This document shows positions 1-7,590 of a stretch of DNA of 64,000 bases, one piece after another; position 1 is the stretch's first letter; the number at the start of each line of letters is the position of its first letter. The translations under genes and the position numbers were made by a program. Location of the stretch: assembly GCA_001771815.1 (NCBI GenBank), contig MEPU01000006.1, positions 1 to 64,000 of the forward strand, given 5' to 3'. Source of the DNA: Bdellovibrionales bacterium RIFCSPHIGHO2_01_FULL_40_29 (GTDB lineage Bacteria; Bdellovibrionota; Bdellovibrionia; Bdellovibrionales; Bdellovibrionaceae). The notes under the pieces were generated by a model, which did no database searches, was not told the DNA's origin, and saw only the letters and a list, made by a program, of their open reading frames with translations.

Positions 1-99
1 GGAATGCATAATTTCAATAATTATCGTCTAAGAGTAAAAGCCTATTGCGGCTAGCAGAAACACTGACTGCCCCTACCTTTGGAGAAGAACCGAATAAAT

Positions 100-176
<77 letters not shown>

Positions 177-187
177 ACGAAATGAAG

Positions 188-216
188 AAGATATAAACTC
201 GGTTGAAAAATGTCAA
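188..216 (-). promoter_or_regulatory. Sigma-70 promoter of tRNA-Pro
   Basis: Reading on the minus strand there is TTGACA (211-216), 17 nt, then TATCTT (188-193), ending about 12 nt before the tRNA 5' end. The -35 box is perfect and the -10 box matches at four of six positions. The response regulator gene ends upstream at 281, so the tRNA is probably transcribed independently of that operon. Confidence 0.7.
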
Positions 217-280
217 AGGGAAAGAGGCTTTAATGGGGGCTGAAATGGGCTATCAGCTCGTGGGGTTTGTTTTTTAGGTT

Positions 281-1435
281 TTATGCTGCTTTTTTCCGCG
301 ACTCTACGGCCAATTCGCTTAGCCGAGCAAAGACCTCTACCTCGCTAGCCTGCCCCTTGAATTGGAAATGACCCAAGTTTTCAAGATTATTTTTACCAAC
401 CGTAATTCGATCATAAAACTCTCTGGTCAATATGACATTCGAACCTTGAAAATCATGAGCCAGTTTTTCAATTCGATGAACCAGATCGATACCTGAACTT
501 GTTGCATCGAATGACTTTTGAGTAAATTTCTTTCCAAAATAATCAATATTCACTTCATGAATATCAATCAAGCAATCCTTGGCATAGTGCAACCCGATAC
601 CACATTCAAACTGGATATTCGCCTGAAGACTTAGGTTTCTCAAAAATACGCGAAACTCAGAGGCTGCGGCCATAAGAATATCACACGAGTTCGGAACTTC
701 TTTAAAAAGTCCTATATGTCCAAATGCTGAGTCTCCGGAATGCGATTCGCGCCAAGCCCCGGCTTTTAAAAGAATTTCCGTGAAGCCACGCAAAATTAAA
801 GATCGAATCGAAATTCCATTAAAAGATTTATCATGAAGCTCTGAGCTCTTAATGATGTCATAAGTTATAACCGCAAGATCTTTCTTGCAGGGGAAATTTT
901 TCGCTGTCGAATCCAAGGCGTCAAAAATAAAGGGCGGAGCCCAGCACTCTAATTCTTTACGAAATTTTTCTTCGCGAATTTTAGCTTCCTCGACCACCTT
1001 CAATGCCGCATTCAGCTCTATATTTTTCTTCTCAAGCTGTGACGATTTTTCTCGATTTTCACTTTCAAGCAAATACGTATCGACTAATTTTCGAACTCGA
1101 TGTTCAAGATCGTCAACATCCCATGGCTTTCGAATGTAATCTGAAATTTGAGCTTTTCGAACAGAGTCCACAACCAGGTCTTCGTCAGAGTATCCTGTAA
1201 CGAGCACACGAATAGCGTAAGGGTTTGTTTTTTTAACTATTTCCAGAAATGAAACGCCATTCATTCCAGGCATTTTCTGATCTGAAATAACTATCCAAGG
1301 ATTAATATCACTCAACACCTCAAGGGCTTTCATAGGATTATCAAAAGTTCGAATATCCCATTCACTTGGAAGCGCAGCCTCGAGTACTGTTAAGTTCATT
1401 GGTTCATCGTCTACATATACTATAAGGGGTCTCAT
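281..1435 (-). CDS. Response regulator with class III cyclase-like output domain
   Basis: 384 residues. The N-terminal receiver domain (about 1-120) has the acidic pair D9/D10, the phospho-acceptor D52 in SDQKMPG, T80 and K103 in RKPW. A coiled coil (about 122-165) joins it to a domain with the look of a class III adenylate/guanylate cyclase: ITYDIIKSSEL, then SGDSAFG where active cyclases have GDG, and the closing FKGQASEVEVF. Both motif aspartates seem to be present, so activity is possible but unproven. Its ATG overlaps the end of the upstream histidine kinase by 4 nt, so the two are an obvious cognate pair at the end of the PilZ-synthase operon. The output would be a cyclic nucleotide or a protein contact rather than DNA binding. 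Confidence 0.85.
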   Translation of the reverse strand: MRPLIVYVDDEPMNLTVLEAALPSEWDIRTFDNPMKALEVLSDINPWIVISDQKMPGMNGVSFLEIVKKTNPYAIRVLVTGYSDEDLVVDSVRKAQISDYIRKPWDVDDLEHRVRKLVDTYLLESENREKSSQLEKKNIELNAALKVVEEAKIREEKFRKELECWAPPFIFDALDSTAKNFPCKKDLAVITYDIIKSSELHDKSFNGISIRSLILRGFTEILLKAGAWRESHSGDSAFGHIGLFKEVPNSCDILMAAASEFRVFLRNLSLQANIQFECGIGLHYAKDCLIDIHEVNIDYFGKKFTQKSFDATSSGIDLVHRIEKLAHDFQGSNVILTREFYDRITVGKNNLENLGHFQFKGQASEVEVFARLSELAVESRKKAA

Positions 1436-3288
1436 GCGGCCTCCCCTATTGAGCTTGATTCTAAATTGATTGGTATTTGAATTTTAAATGTGGTTCCCTT
1501 TCCCACAGCAGATTCAACAAAAATTTTACCAGCGTGTCGCTCAACTTCTTTCTGAACGATATGCAGTCCTAAGCCGGTACCTTTTCCAACATCTTTAGTG
1601 GTAAAGAATGGATCAAAAATTCGATTCTTCACGGCATCGGTCATTCCGCATCCATTATCAGAAACACGAATTTCAAGATTCCCATCTGCCAGGATGTGCC
1701 CTGAAATATTGATCTGACCACCGTCCGAAGGCAAAACATCAACAGCATTTGAAATAAGGTTCATAAAAATCTGATTCAATCCCACCTGATAACAATTAAT
1801 AAAAAGCTCAGGCACAATATCCACAGTTACTTTAATATGACTAATTTTACTCTTAAGAATAGTTAATACAGAATTCACCGTATCCAACACTTTAACATCT
1901 TTAACTTTAGCTTGATTCAATCCCGTAAAATTACGAAGACTACGAACAATCTCAACAGTAAGATTAGTCCCCTCTTTAATAGCTCCAAAAAGTTTTTCAA
2001 CTATTTGCCGATCAGCATCCGGAATAACTTTCATAACCTTTCGCTCAAGAGGAATAACAGCACCATTAACATAATTTATCGCATTATTAATCTCATGAGC
2101 AATCCCCGCACTAAGCGTACCCAACGAAGCCAACCGCGCAGACTGAACCAAATCCACTTGTGACTTTTTAACTTGATCCAAAGCTTCAGACAAGTGACGA
2201 GTCTGCTCAGACACCTTACTTTGCAAGTTTGCAACAAGGTCATCGCGTTGCTGGTATGTTTTTTCGATTTCCTCATTCACTGCTACGGCTAAAAAGAAAA
2301 CTCCAAAAACTGCTCCCAGAGGCATAAACATAAATGTATCAGCAAGACCTAGTATATGCATTAAATCGTTACATCCAGCAATCACGAAAGACGTTAAAGA
2401 AATAATTCCCAATACGTTATTCTTGTTAAATCCAAGCTTGAATCCAAGATAAACAGAATGAGTAATAAATGAAATGAGGCATATAAATGCAAATGGAATA
2501 GGGATTGTTGTGCCAAGTTGAACAACATCTGCAGATTTACCAAAAATAATTAATGTTTCACCAATAGCAAATGCTAATGAAAAAGAAAAAAACTCAATTC
2601 GCCCCAACACTTTAAAACTTCTAAAAAAATACACGTAACAAAAAGAACCTATCCATACAGCAACATCCGCTATCTTATGAGTTAAAAGCATCGACATACC
2701 AACCCCAAGATAATTACCACTTGAAAGAAAAGAATAAACTGCAAATGCCAATGCACCACATCCAAGACTCCAGATGTAGCGATTTTCAATTCTACCCCTA
2801 AAAATCAAAAATGAAAAAAATGCCATAATCAACAAACAAGAGCCTGCGGCAATATTAATAATAACATCAAAAAAAAAGTACATGTTGTTGTTAGCGGCTG
2901 TCTTTGGCATTGATTTAAGACGAGCAAAATATTCTGAATATGTTGTCACATCCCAAGTAATGCTTCGAGCTGCAGACAAGTATCTACAGCTAATGATTCC
3001 ACGCTCATAAAATGAAGATGTCGAACTAAATGAGTTATCACCAGACTGAAAAACTAAGCTGTCATCGGCATAGACTCGATGAATACCATGAATTACCTGC
3101 GGCAGCACTATTGACTGATTCTCAGAGCAAATATCTTGAATGTTTTCTGTTGTTGCTTTAAATGTCCAGCCTTCTGGCGCTGGACTCCAAATACCATCAG
3201 TTTTCCATATTCCTGTATCCTTAGGAATTTTTTCAACCCCTAGTAAAGACGAAAAACCAATTAATACAGCAACAAGAAAATCTTGCAC
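1432..3288 (-). CDS. Membrane histidine kinase with 7TM-type sensor region
   Basis: 618 residues from a GTG directly after the stop of the upstream synthase gene. A signal-like N-terminus is followed by an extracytoplasmic segment to about residue 135 that resembles 7TMR-DISM ligand domains. About seven hydrophobic helices (138-345) and a coiled coil come next. The dimerisation/phosphoacceptor motif is [18 protein letters not shown] with H398, and the ATPase has [16 protein letters not shown] and GTGLGLHI boxes. It should phosphorylate the receiver protein encoded immediately downstream. Co-transcription with a small-molecule synthase recalls the Cqs and Lqs autoinducer systems, where synthase and sensor kinase are neighbours; that parallel is an inference. 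Confidence 0.88.
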   Translation of the reverse strand: MQDFLVAVLIGFSSLLGVEKIPKDTGIWKTDGIWSPAPEGWTFKATTENIQDICSENQSIVLPQVIHGIHRVYADDSLVFQSGDNSFSSTSSFYERGIISCRYLSAARSITWDVTTYSEYFARLKSMPKTAANNNMYFFFDVIINIAAGSCLLIMAFFSFLIFRGRIENRYIWSLGCGALAFAVYSFLSSGNYLGVGMSMLLTHKIADVAVWIGSFCYVYFFRSFKVLGRIEFFSFSLAFAIGETLIIFGKSADVVQLGTTIPIPFAFICLISFITHSVYLGFKLGFNKNNVLGIISLTSFVIAGCNDLMHILGLADTFMFMPLGAVFGVFFLAVAVNEEIEKTYQQRDDLVANLQSKVSEQTRHLSEALDQVKKSQVDLVQSARLASLGTLSAGIAHEINNAINYVNGAVIPLERKVMKVIPDADRQIVEKLFGAIKEGTNLTVEIVRSLRNFTGLNQAKVKDVKVLDTVNSVLTILKSKISHIKVTVDIVPELFINCYQVGLNQIFMNLISNAVDVLPSDGGQINISGHILADGNLEIRVSDNGCGMTDAVKNRIFDPFFTTKDVGKGTGLGLHIVQKEVERHAGKIFVESAVGKGTTFKIQIPINLESSSIGEAA

Positions 3289-4977
3289 CTATGCTACCTT
3301 TATCTTTTCATCCTTAACTTGCTCATTAAACGAAAAGTTTGCCTTTAGCATCGCCTTTTCCAGACACGCAATTGCATAGTCTAAATCAGATTTGGAATGC
3401 GTAGCCATCATTGTAAATCTAAATCTACAATTTTTTCGACTAACGGCTGGATACACAATTGGAATACAAAGAACACCATCATCGAGCAAGCTTTGATACA
3501 TTATGCCTAGCTTAACTTCATCACCAACAACAACAGGAATTACTGCACTTTCTTGCTTTTGATGAAACTTATATCCAAGTGATTCGAGGTTTTTTACAAA
3601 ATGATCAATATTTGAATGAAGATTCTGCAGTATACTTTTATTATTTGTAAATACATCTAAAGCTGCACTCACTGCAGCAACTGTGGATGGAGGCAAGCTA
3701 ACCGAGAATACTTGTGCTCGACTAAATGCGCGCAACCATTCAATAAATTCAACAGATCCTGTAGCAAATCCACCAATGGCGCCACCAATTTTTGAAAAAG
3801 TACCCATGATGATATCTGTTTCTCGAAGTAAGTTAAATTTATCACAAATACCAAGCCCATTGGGACCAATCACACCAAAGCAGTGAGCCTGATCAACCAT
3901 AATTCTACAGTTATACTTTCTAGCCAAATAGTAAATTTCATCAAGATTAGCAGTGTCTCCATCCATCGAGAAAACACCTTCAGTTACAACTAGACATCCA
4001 TTATAATTTTCTCGCTCTTTCAAAAGAATTTGCTCAAGATGAGCAACGTCATTATGTTTAAAAAATCGCGAAGTTGCTTTGGACATTTGCATCGCGTCTT
4101 GAATAGATGCATGGCACAAAGCATCCGCTACAATAAGATCATTTTCAGCAGTCACAGCTGAAATTATTCCAATGTTAGCGGCATACCCTGAGTTAAAAAG
4201 AATCGCAGCTTCTTTCTTATGAATTTTTGCTATTTTTTCACAAAGCTCGTTATGTAAATCAGTTGTCCCTGTTGTTACTGGCGACCCAGTTGACCCAAAT
4301 CCATAAAGATCAAGCGCTTTATGTGCAGCGCTTACTACATCTGGATGAGACCCTAGTCCAAGGTAATCGTTTGAACCCAAAACTATGTAATCTTTTCTGT
4401 TATTTTTTCGAACTCTAGAAAGATTAACACGCTCGCCTTTCGAAGCTTCGCGCACCGTTTTGTATCCATATTTTTTACTACGTTCCCATTGAACACGAAA
4501 TGTATCAAACTTTCGCATGCGATCAAATAAATCAATATTCGAGTACTCACTTTCAACAAAATGCGCGAGCGAGAATCTATCTGAACTCAATTCCTCAGAT
4601 TTTCCATCATCTAATGACTCAAACTGAATATCTAATAATTTTGATATCGCGCCGCCAACCGGAACTTTTATATCTACAGTTGAAAAAGCAAAATCTAATC
4701 CACTTTCAGTAGGGAATGCTCTACGAAAAACAAGACGCCCCAATGCATACTCTGACTGCCCCCAAGAAAGCTTTGATGCCGCCGTAATTGAACCTTGTTC
4801 AGGAAGCATTGAAGTTGATAAACTTAAATCACAAAATCCACGAATGCCGGTAGTCGAACAGTCTGAAACTTTAAACTTGTACTGCTCTCCAGAATTAAAA
4901 TCTACAGTAAGAAATAAATTCGATTCGGATTTCACCCTAAATCGTTTAGAACGAATTTGTTGATCTAGCTTACTCAT
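3289..4977 (-). CDS. PilZ-like domain fused to PLP-dependent alpha-oxoamine synthase
   Basis: 562 residues. Residues 1-120 resemble a PilZ domain: basic N-terminal RSKRFR, then DCSTTG matching the (D/N)xSxxG signature; the RxxxR spacing is not exact, so c-di-GMP binding is uncertain. Residues 140-550 are a complete alpha-oxoamine synthase fold, with GSNDYLGL, the glycine-rich GSTGSPVTTGTTDLH, D362 and H365 in VDQAHCFG (most relatives have VDEAH) and the PLP lysine K396 in GTFSKIGGAIGG. The family condenses an amino acid with an acyl thioester; members include serine palmitoyltransferase, BioF, KBL and the autoinducer synthases CqsA/LqsA. The lysine motif looks closest to serine palmitoyltransferase. 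A good Shine-Dalgarno (AGGAGA) precedes the ATG. It heads an operon with a kinase and a response regulator. Confidence 0.85.
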   Translation of the reverse strand: MSKLDQQIRSKRFRVKSESNLFLTVDFNSGEQYKFKVSDCSTTGIRGFCDLSLSTSMLPEQGSITAASKLSWGQSEYALGRLVFRRAFPTESGLDFAFSTVDIKVPVGGAISKLLDIQFESLDDGKSEELSSDRFSLAHFVESEYSNIDLFDRMRKFDTFRVQWERSKKYGYKTVREASKGERVNLSRVRKNNRKDYIVLGSNDYLGLGSHPDVVSAAHKALDLYGFGSTGSPVTTGTTDLHNELCEKIAKIHKKEAAILFNSGYAANIGIISAVTAENDLIVADALCHASIQDAMQMSKATSRFFKHNDVAHLEQILLKERENYNGCLVVTEGVFSMDGDTANLDEIYYLARKYNCRIMVDQAHCFGVIGPNGLGICDKFNLLRETDIIMGTFSKIGGAIGGFATGSVEFIEWLRAFSRAQVFSVSLPPSTVAAVSAALDVFTNNKSILQNLHSNIDHFVKNLESLGYKFHQKQESAVIPVVVGDEVKLGIMYQSLLDDGVLCIPIVYPAVSRKNCRFRFTMMATHSKSDLDYAIACLEKAMLKANFSFNEQVKDEKIKVA

Positions 4978-4989
4978 AATGTTCTCCTA

Positions 4990-5028
4990 CAATTTCTTGT
5001 CGGCGAAACTGAGCAAATTCTTGTCGGC
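4990..5028 (-). repeat. Two direct repeats before the PilZ-synthase gene
   Basis: On the minus strand GCCGACAAGAATTTG (5014-5028) and GCCGACAAGAAATTG (4990-5004) are repeated with a 24-nt period and one mismatch. The second copy ends just before the Shine-Dalgarno. They could be a tandem operator or an RNA-level control site. The core faintly resembles the -10 element of flagellar sigma-28 promoters (GCCGATAA), but no matching -35 element is seen. The rest of the 227-nt gap (4978-5204) holds no gene I can support. Confidence 0.5.
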
Positions 5029-5204
5029 ACTTAGGTCTAGTATTGCCGCAGCTATTGTTAACTTTTTCTCAACATTTCAGTCGTGGCAACTCAACTTAGT
5101 TTAAGTAAATGCCTCTTTGATCAACTCATAAAATATTTTTTGAAAAACAAGACTAAATTGACAATTCATTCCAGAGAGTCCGGCATTAACTTAGACATTG
5201 GTTT

Positions 5205-6251
5205 CTATGTTCTAAATAAAATTTTACATACTGATGTATTAAGCTGAAATATATTTGACTCCGATAGAGACAAATCAAAATAATTACCTCTTATGTGACC
5301 ATTTAAATTAAGAAATTTTTTTGCTAGCTGGGCAGCCCCAATTTGAAAAAGTTTTAGCTGCTTTGAATCATCTGTAATCTGTTTTTCAGTTAGCAGCGAT
5401 TTAAACTTCATTTGCCGAAGCGATTCCACACTAACAACGCTAATAGTATTCTCACTGGAGTAATAAAGAACCTCTGTTGAATTTTGATGAAAACAAAAAA
5501 AATAAGGTATATCACCTGCAATCAGCTGTATCAGTTCTTCTTTGGTGAAATCTGAATTCAATAGCATACTGGGATTTATTAATGCATTTCGATATATCAT
5601 CGTGTCTTGAAAAATTAATCGTATTGGCTTATCAAGCATTTCAGAATATATTTTTTTAATTAATTCAGTACGAATTGGCAATAATTCGCTCCAAAACTGA
5701 ACAAACCCATCCAGTATATGAGATCCAGAAAATTTGAAATTCGATGCTGTATTAGCTAGGTAACCTGAAATATCTTGATCTCCATATCGATTTTTACAAA
5801 ATATCCCAGTATCAAATAGCGAGTTTAGGGGATAAAAAATTGATTCTAGATCGATACTGTAAAAATATGGGATTTTATTATCACGAATGAAAAAACAGTT
5901 CTCTCTATGGAGGTCGGTAAAACCAACAATTAATGATAGCGCCACAAACTTACCTAATGAAACAGATGCAAACTGCGATTCAAAATCTGATTTGCAATCA
6001 AAGACAGAATTTTCTAATTCCAAGCAATAACTATTCCCCTCATTCCAAGAATAATAATCGCCGTTCAATGGATATAAACTATGAAGCTCACTAGCAATTG
6101 GGCTAGTTGGATCTAAAAATAATTTTTCAAGATGGGTCGAGCGTGGTTTATGAAGATATGCTCGACCCTCGCATAACATTTGCAATCGAGTAACTTTTTT
6201 TCCAAATCTATGATTGTCGCTAATTATTTTACTACCGGCGACAACGGACAC
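5205..6251 (-). CDS. Compact stand-alone LanM-type dehydratase (DUF4135), no cyclase domain
   Basis: 348 residues, against roughly 900-1000 for full LanM enzymes. It begins right at the kinase-like core. D12-N-H14 matches the LanM GDSH element, K35 lies in YLHKPRS (LanM YKPRS), and D113, H115 and N118 in GFTDLHREN match the catalytic DxHxxN. D134 lies in YSIDLES (LanM vDlEt). R211 and T217 in IRLIFQDT match the elimination-site arginine and threonine by spacing, and GDIPYF (246-251) is a LanM hallmark. The LanC-like zinc cyclase is absent. The family phosphorylates Ser/Thr of a precursor peptide and eliminates phosphate to give Dha/Dhb. The gene starts with GTG 2 nt after a 22-codon ORF, so translation is probably coupled to it. 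The residue-to-function assignments come from memory of CylM work. Confidence 0.85.
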   Translation of the reverse strand: MSVVAGSKIISDNHRFGKKVTRLQMLCEGRAYLHKPRSTHLEKLFLDPTSPIASELHSLYPLNGDYYSWNEGNSYCLELENSVFDCKSDFESQFASVSLGKFVALSLIVGFTDLHRENCFFIRDNKIPYFYSIDLESIFYPLNSLFDTGIFCKNRYGDQDISGYLANTASNFKFSGSHILDGFVQFWSELLPIRTELIKKIYSEMLDKPIRLIFQDTMIYRNALINPSMLLNSDFTKEELIQLIAGDIPYFFCFHQNSTEVLYYSSENTISVVSVESLRQMKFKSLLTEKQITDDSKQLKLFQIGAAQLAKKFLNLNGHIRGNYFDLSLSESNIFQLNTSVCKILFRT

Positions 6252-6253
6252 AG

Positions 6254-6322
6254 TTACCAGCTAGTTGGAGCAGACTGTACTTCTTCAATTTCTGATAGTT
6301 CAATAATTGTATTTTCATTCAT
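6254..6322 (-). CDS. 22-residue candidate RiPP precursor peptide
   Basis: The ATG is preceded by a strong Shine-Dalgarno (GAGGGGGA, 8 nt spacer), and TAA falls 2 nt before the GTG of the LanM-type gene. The product starts MNENTIIELSEIEEV and ends QSAPTSW. The acidic ELSEIEEV stretch looks like the recognition part of LanM leaders, and the C-terminal SAPTSW holds two Ser and one Thr that could be dehydrated. There is no Cys, so no lanthionine ring can form, and no Gly-Gly cleavage site. Shortness, the good ribosome site and tight coupling to the modifying enzyme support a real gene. A mere leader ORF that couples translation is the main alternative. Confidence 0.65.
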   Translation of the reverse strand: MNENTIIELSEIEEVQSAPTSW

Positions 6323-6384
6323 GGTAAAATTCCCCCTCGTAGGCCCGGATTTGGGCTGGTTCATTTCTACATTGTGCTACATTC

Positions 6385-6413
6385 TTGCACAAGCTTAAAA
6401 TGTAAAATATGAT
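6385..6413 (+). promoter_or_regulatory. Promoter of the exporter/binding-protein/kinase operon
   Basis: TTGCAC (6385-6390), 17 nt, TATGAT (6408-6413): optimal spacing and five of six matches at -10. Start of transcription near 6420 leaves a leader of about 28 nt before the ATG at 6448. The -10 region overlaps the -10 of the divergent promoter. Confidence 0.6.
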
Positions 6414-6431
6414 TCAATGAAACTATTTCAA
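6404..6431 (-). promoter_or_regulatory. Probable promoter of the peptide/LanM operon
   Basis: On the minus strand TTGAAA (6426-6431), 16 nt, TATTTT (6404-6409). Transcription would start about 75 nt before the precursor ATG. It overlaps the opposite-strand promoter at 6385-6413, so the two divergent units may be co-controlled. Downstream in the leader is a small GCCC/GGGC hairpin before the ribosome site. Confidence 0.4.
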
Positions 6432-6447
6432 AGAATCTGGAAGTATC

Positions 6448-7590
6448 ATGCCTATATGGTTAATAATGTTTATGAATGCGTCTGGCGCTTGGGTAAGCTG
6501 GCTTATCTTAGGTCCACTTATTACAACAGAGTCAAAGACACTTCTTGCATTTGGTTTAATGGCATTTATTCGACAAATACTAGGGTTTATTGGAACAAGG
6601 GTCGCTGAAAAGTACCCAACTAGTAACGCAAAGAAAAGTAATCTGATTGTTGAAACTACTTTATTTATAGCCAATGTTTTAGCTATTGGCTTCACCTTTT
6701 ATGAAAAAGATATAATTATTTTTTGGGCTCCCGCTTGGGCCGTATTTAGATATTTTATTGGCGGAATCGCTACAATATATGGCTTCCAGCTACTTTCTCG
6801 ATTTTCTACTAAAGAAACATCAGTAATTGGTCAATTAGCAATGACCCAAGGTTCGATTATTGTGGGAGCACTGATTGCATATTATTTAATGCAGCTATCA
6901 CCTCTTCAATCTTTAGTAGTCGCTCTTAGTTTTGATGCACTTACCTCACTAGTTTTTATCCTCTGGTTAATAATTAAAAAAATTCCGCACAAAGAAGAAC
7001 CTTCGACTAAGCCAGCATCTCTAACAAACATAGTTGGATTTTTATTTAAAGAAACAGGGGCAAAAACAGGTTCAATGTTTCTGCTTGGACTTTTTATTCT
7101 ATCAGGGCTACCTTCGATGTGCTTGTACGTTAGCTTGAGCATTGAAAAGCCTGATTTCTTTTCAATTTTAAATTTAATTATTGGAGTTTGTTTATTATTT
7201 TTTTCACTAATTATTTCCTACAGCATGCTTCGCAAAATAAATAGCTTTTATTTTTCTTTAGCAGTTTTGTTATTGTCTGTTTGTAGCTATTTTCTCATAA
7301 ATTCGTTAATCATTTTCATCTTGTTATTTATTCTTGGCGCTACAGAATTGCTCTTGCTTTTGCATCGAGAAGTTATGAGTAAAGTGACTCAGGAAGCGGC
7401 AGTAAAGGTTCGTGTGTCCATGGCTCTGCAATTGAATGTAATTTTTGGACTTGGTGAAATTGTTTGCTGTTGGCTAATCACAATGAACCTATTCACAATT
7501 TTTGTATTATTTAAAACCATCAGTCTTATTTTATTTGCAATTATACATTTTAACATTAGAGATAAAGTAAAAATCAAGTATGCCAACTAA
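6448..7590 (+). CDS. MFS-like membrane transporter
   Basis: 380 residues, almost entirely hydrophobic, with about ten to twelve predicted membrane helices in two halves separated by a basic cytoplasmic loop near residues 180-200 (IKKIPHKEEPSTKP). The layout fits a major-facilitator permease, though I see no diagnostic signature and the subfamily is unknown. The start at 6448 has a modest GGAAG ribosome site. It overlaps the next gene by 11 nt and is divergent from the peptide/LanM genes. Export of the modified peptide is a reasonable inference from context. Confidence 0.7.
   Translation: MPIWLIMFMNASGAWVSWLILGPLITTESKTLLAFGLMAFIRQILGFIGTRVAEKYPTSNAKKSNLIVETTLFIANVLAIGFTFYEKDIIIFWAPAWAVFRYFIGGIATIYGFQLLSRFSTKETSVIGQLAMTQGSIIVGALIAYYLMQLSPLQSLVVALSFDALTSLVFILWLIIKKIPHKEEPSTKPASLTNIVGFLFKETGAKTGSMFLLGLFILSGLPSMCLYVSLSIEKPDFFSILNLIIGVCLLFFSLIISYSMLRKINSFYFSLAVLLLSVCSYFLINSLIIFILLFILGATELLLLLHREVMSKVTQEAAVKVRVSMALQLNVIFGLGEIVCCWLITMNLFTIFVLFKTISLILFAIIHFNIRDKVKIKYAN

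Noticed and set aside
1432-3288. Full-length hybrid kinase
   Set aside because: The kinase has no receiver domain; the receiver is a separate gene overlapping it by 4 nt.
5205-6322. Lanthipeptide ring formation
   Set aside because: The peptide has no Cys and no LanC-like cyclase is encoded in the window, so only dehydration is supported.
6417-6608. A 63-codon plus-strand frame at the exporter start
   Set aside because: It overlaps the exporter in another frame, shows no signal, and the exporter frame continues for 380 codons.
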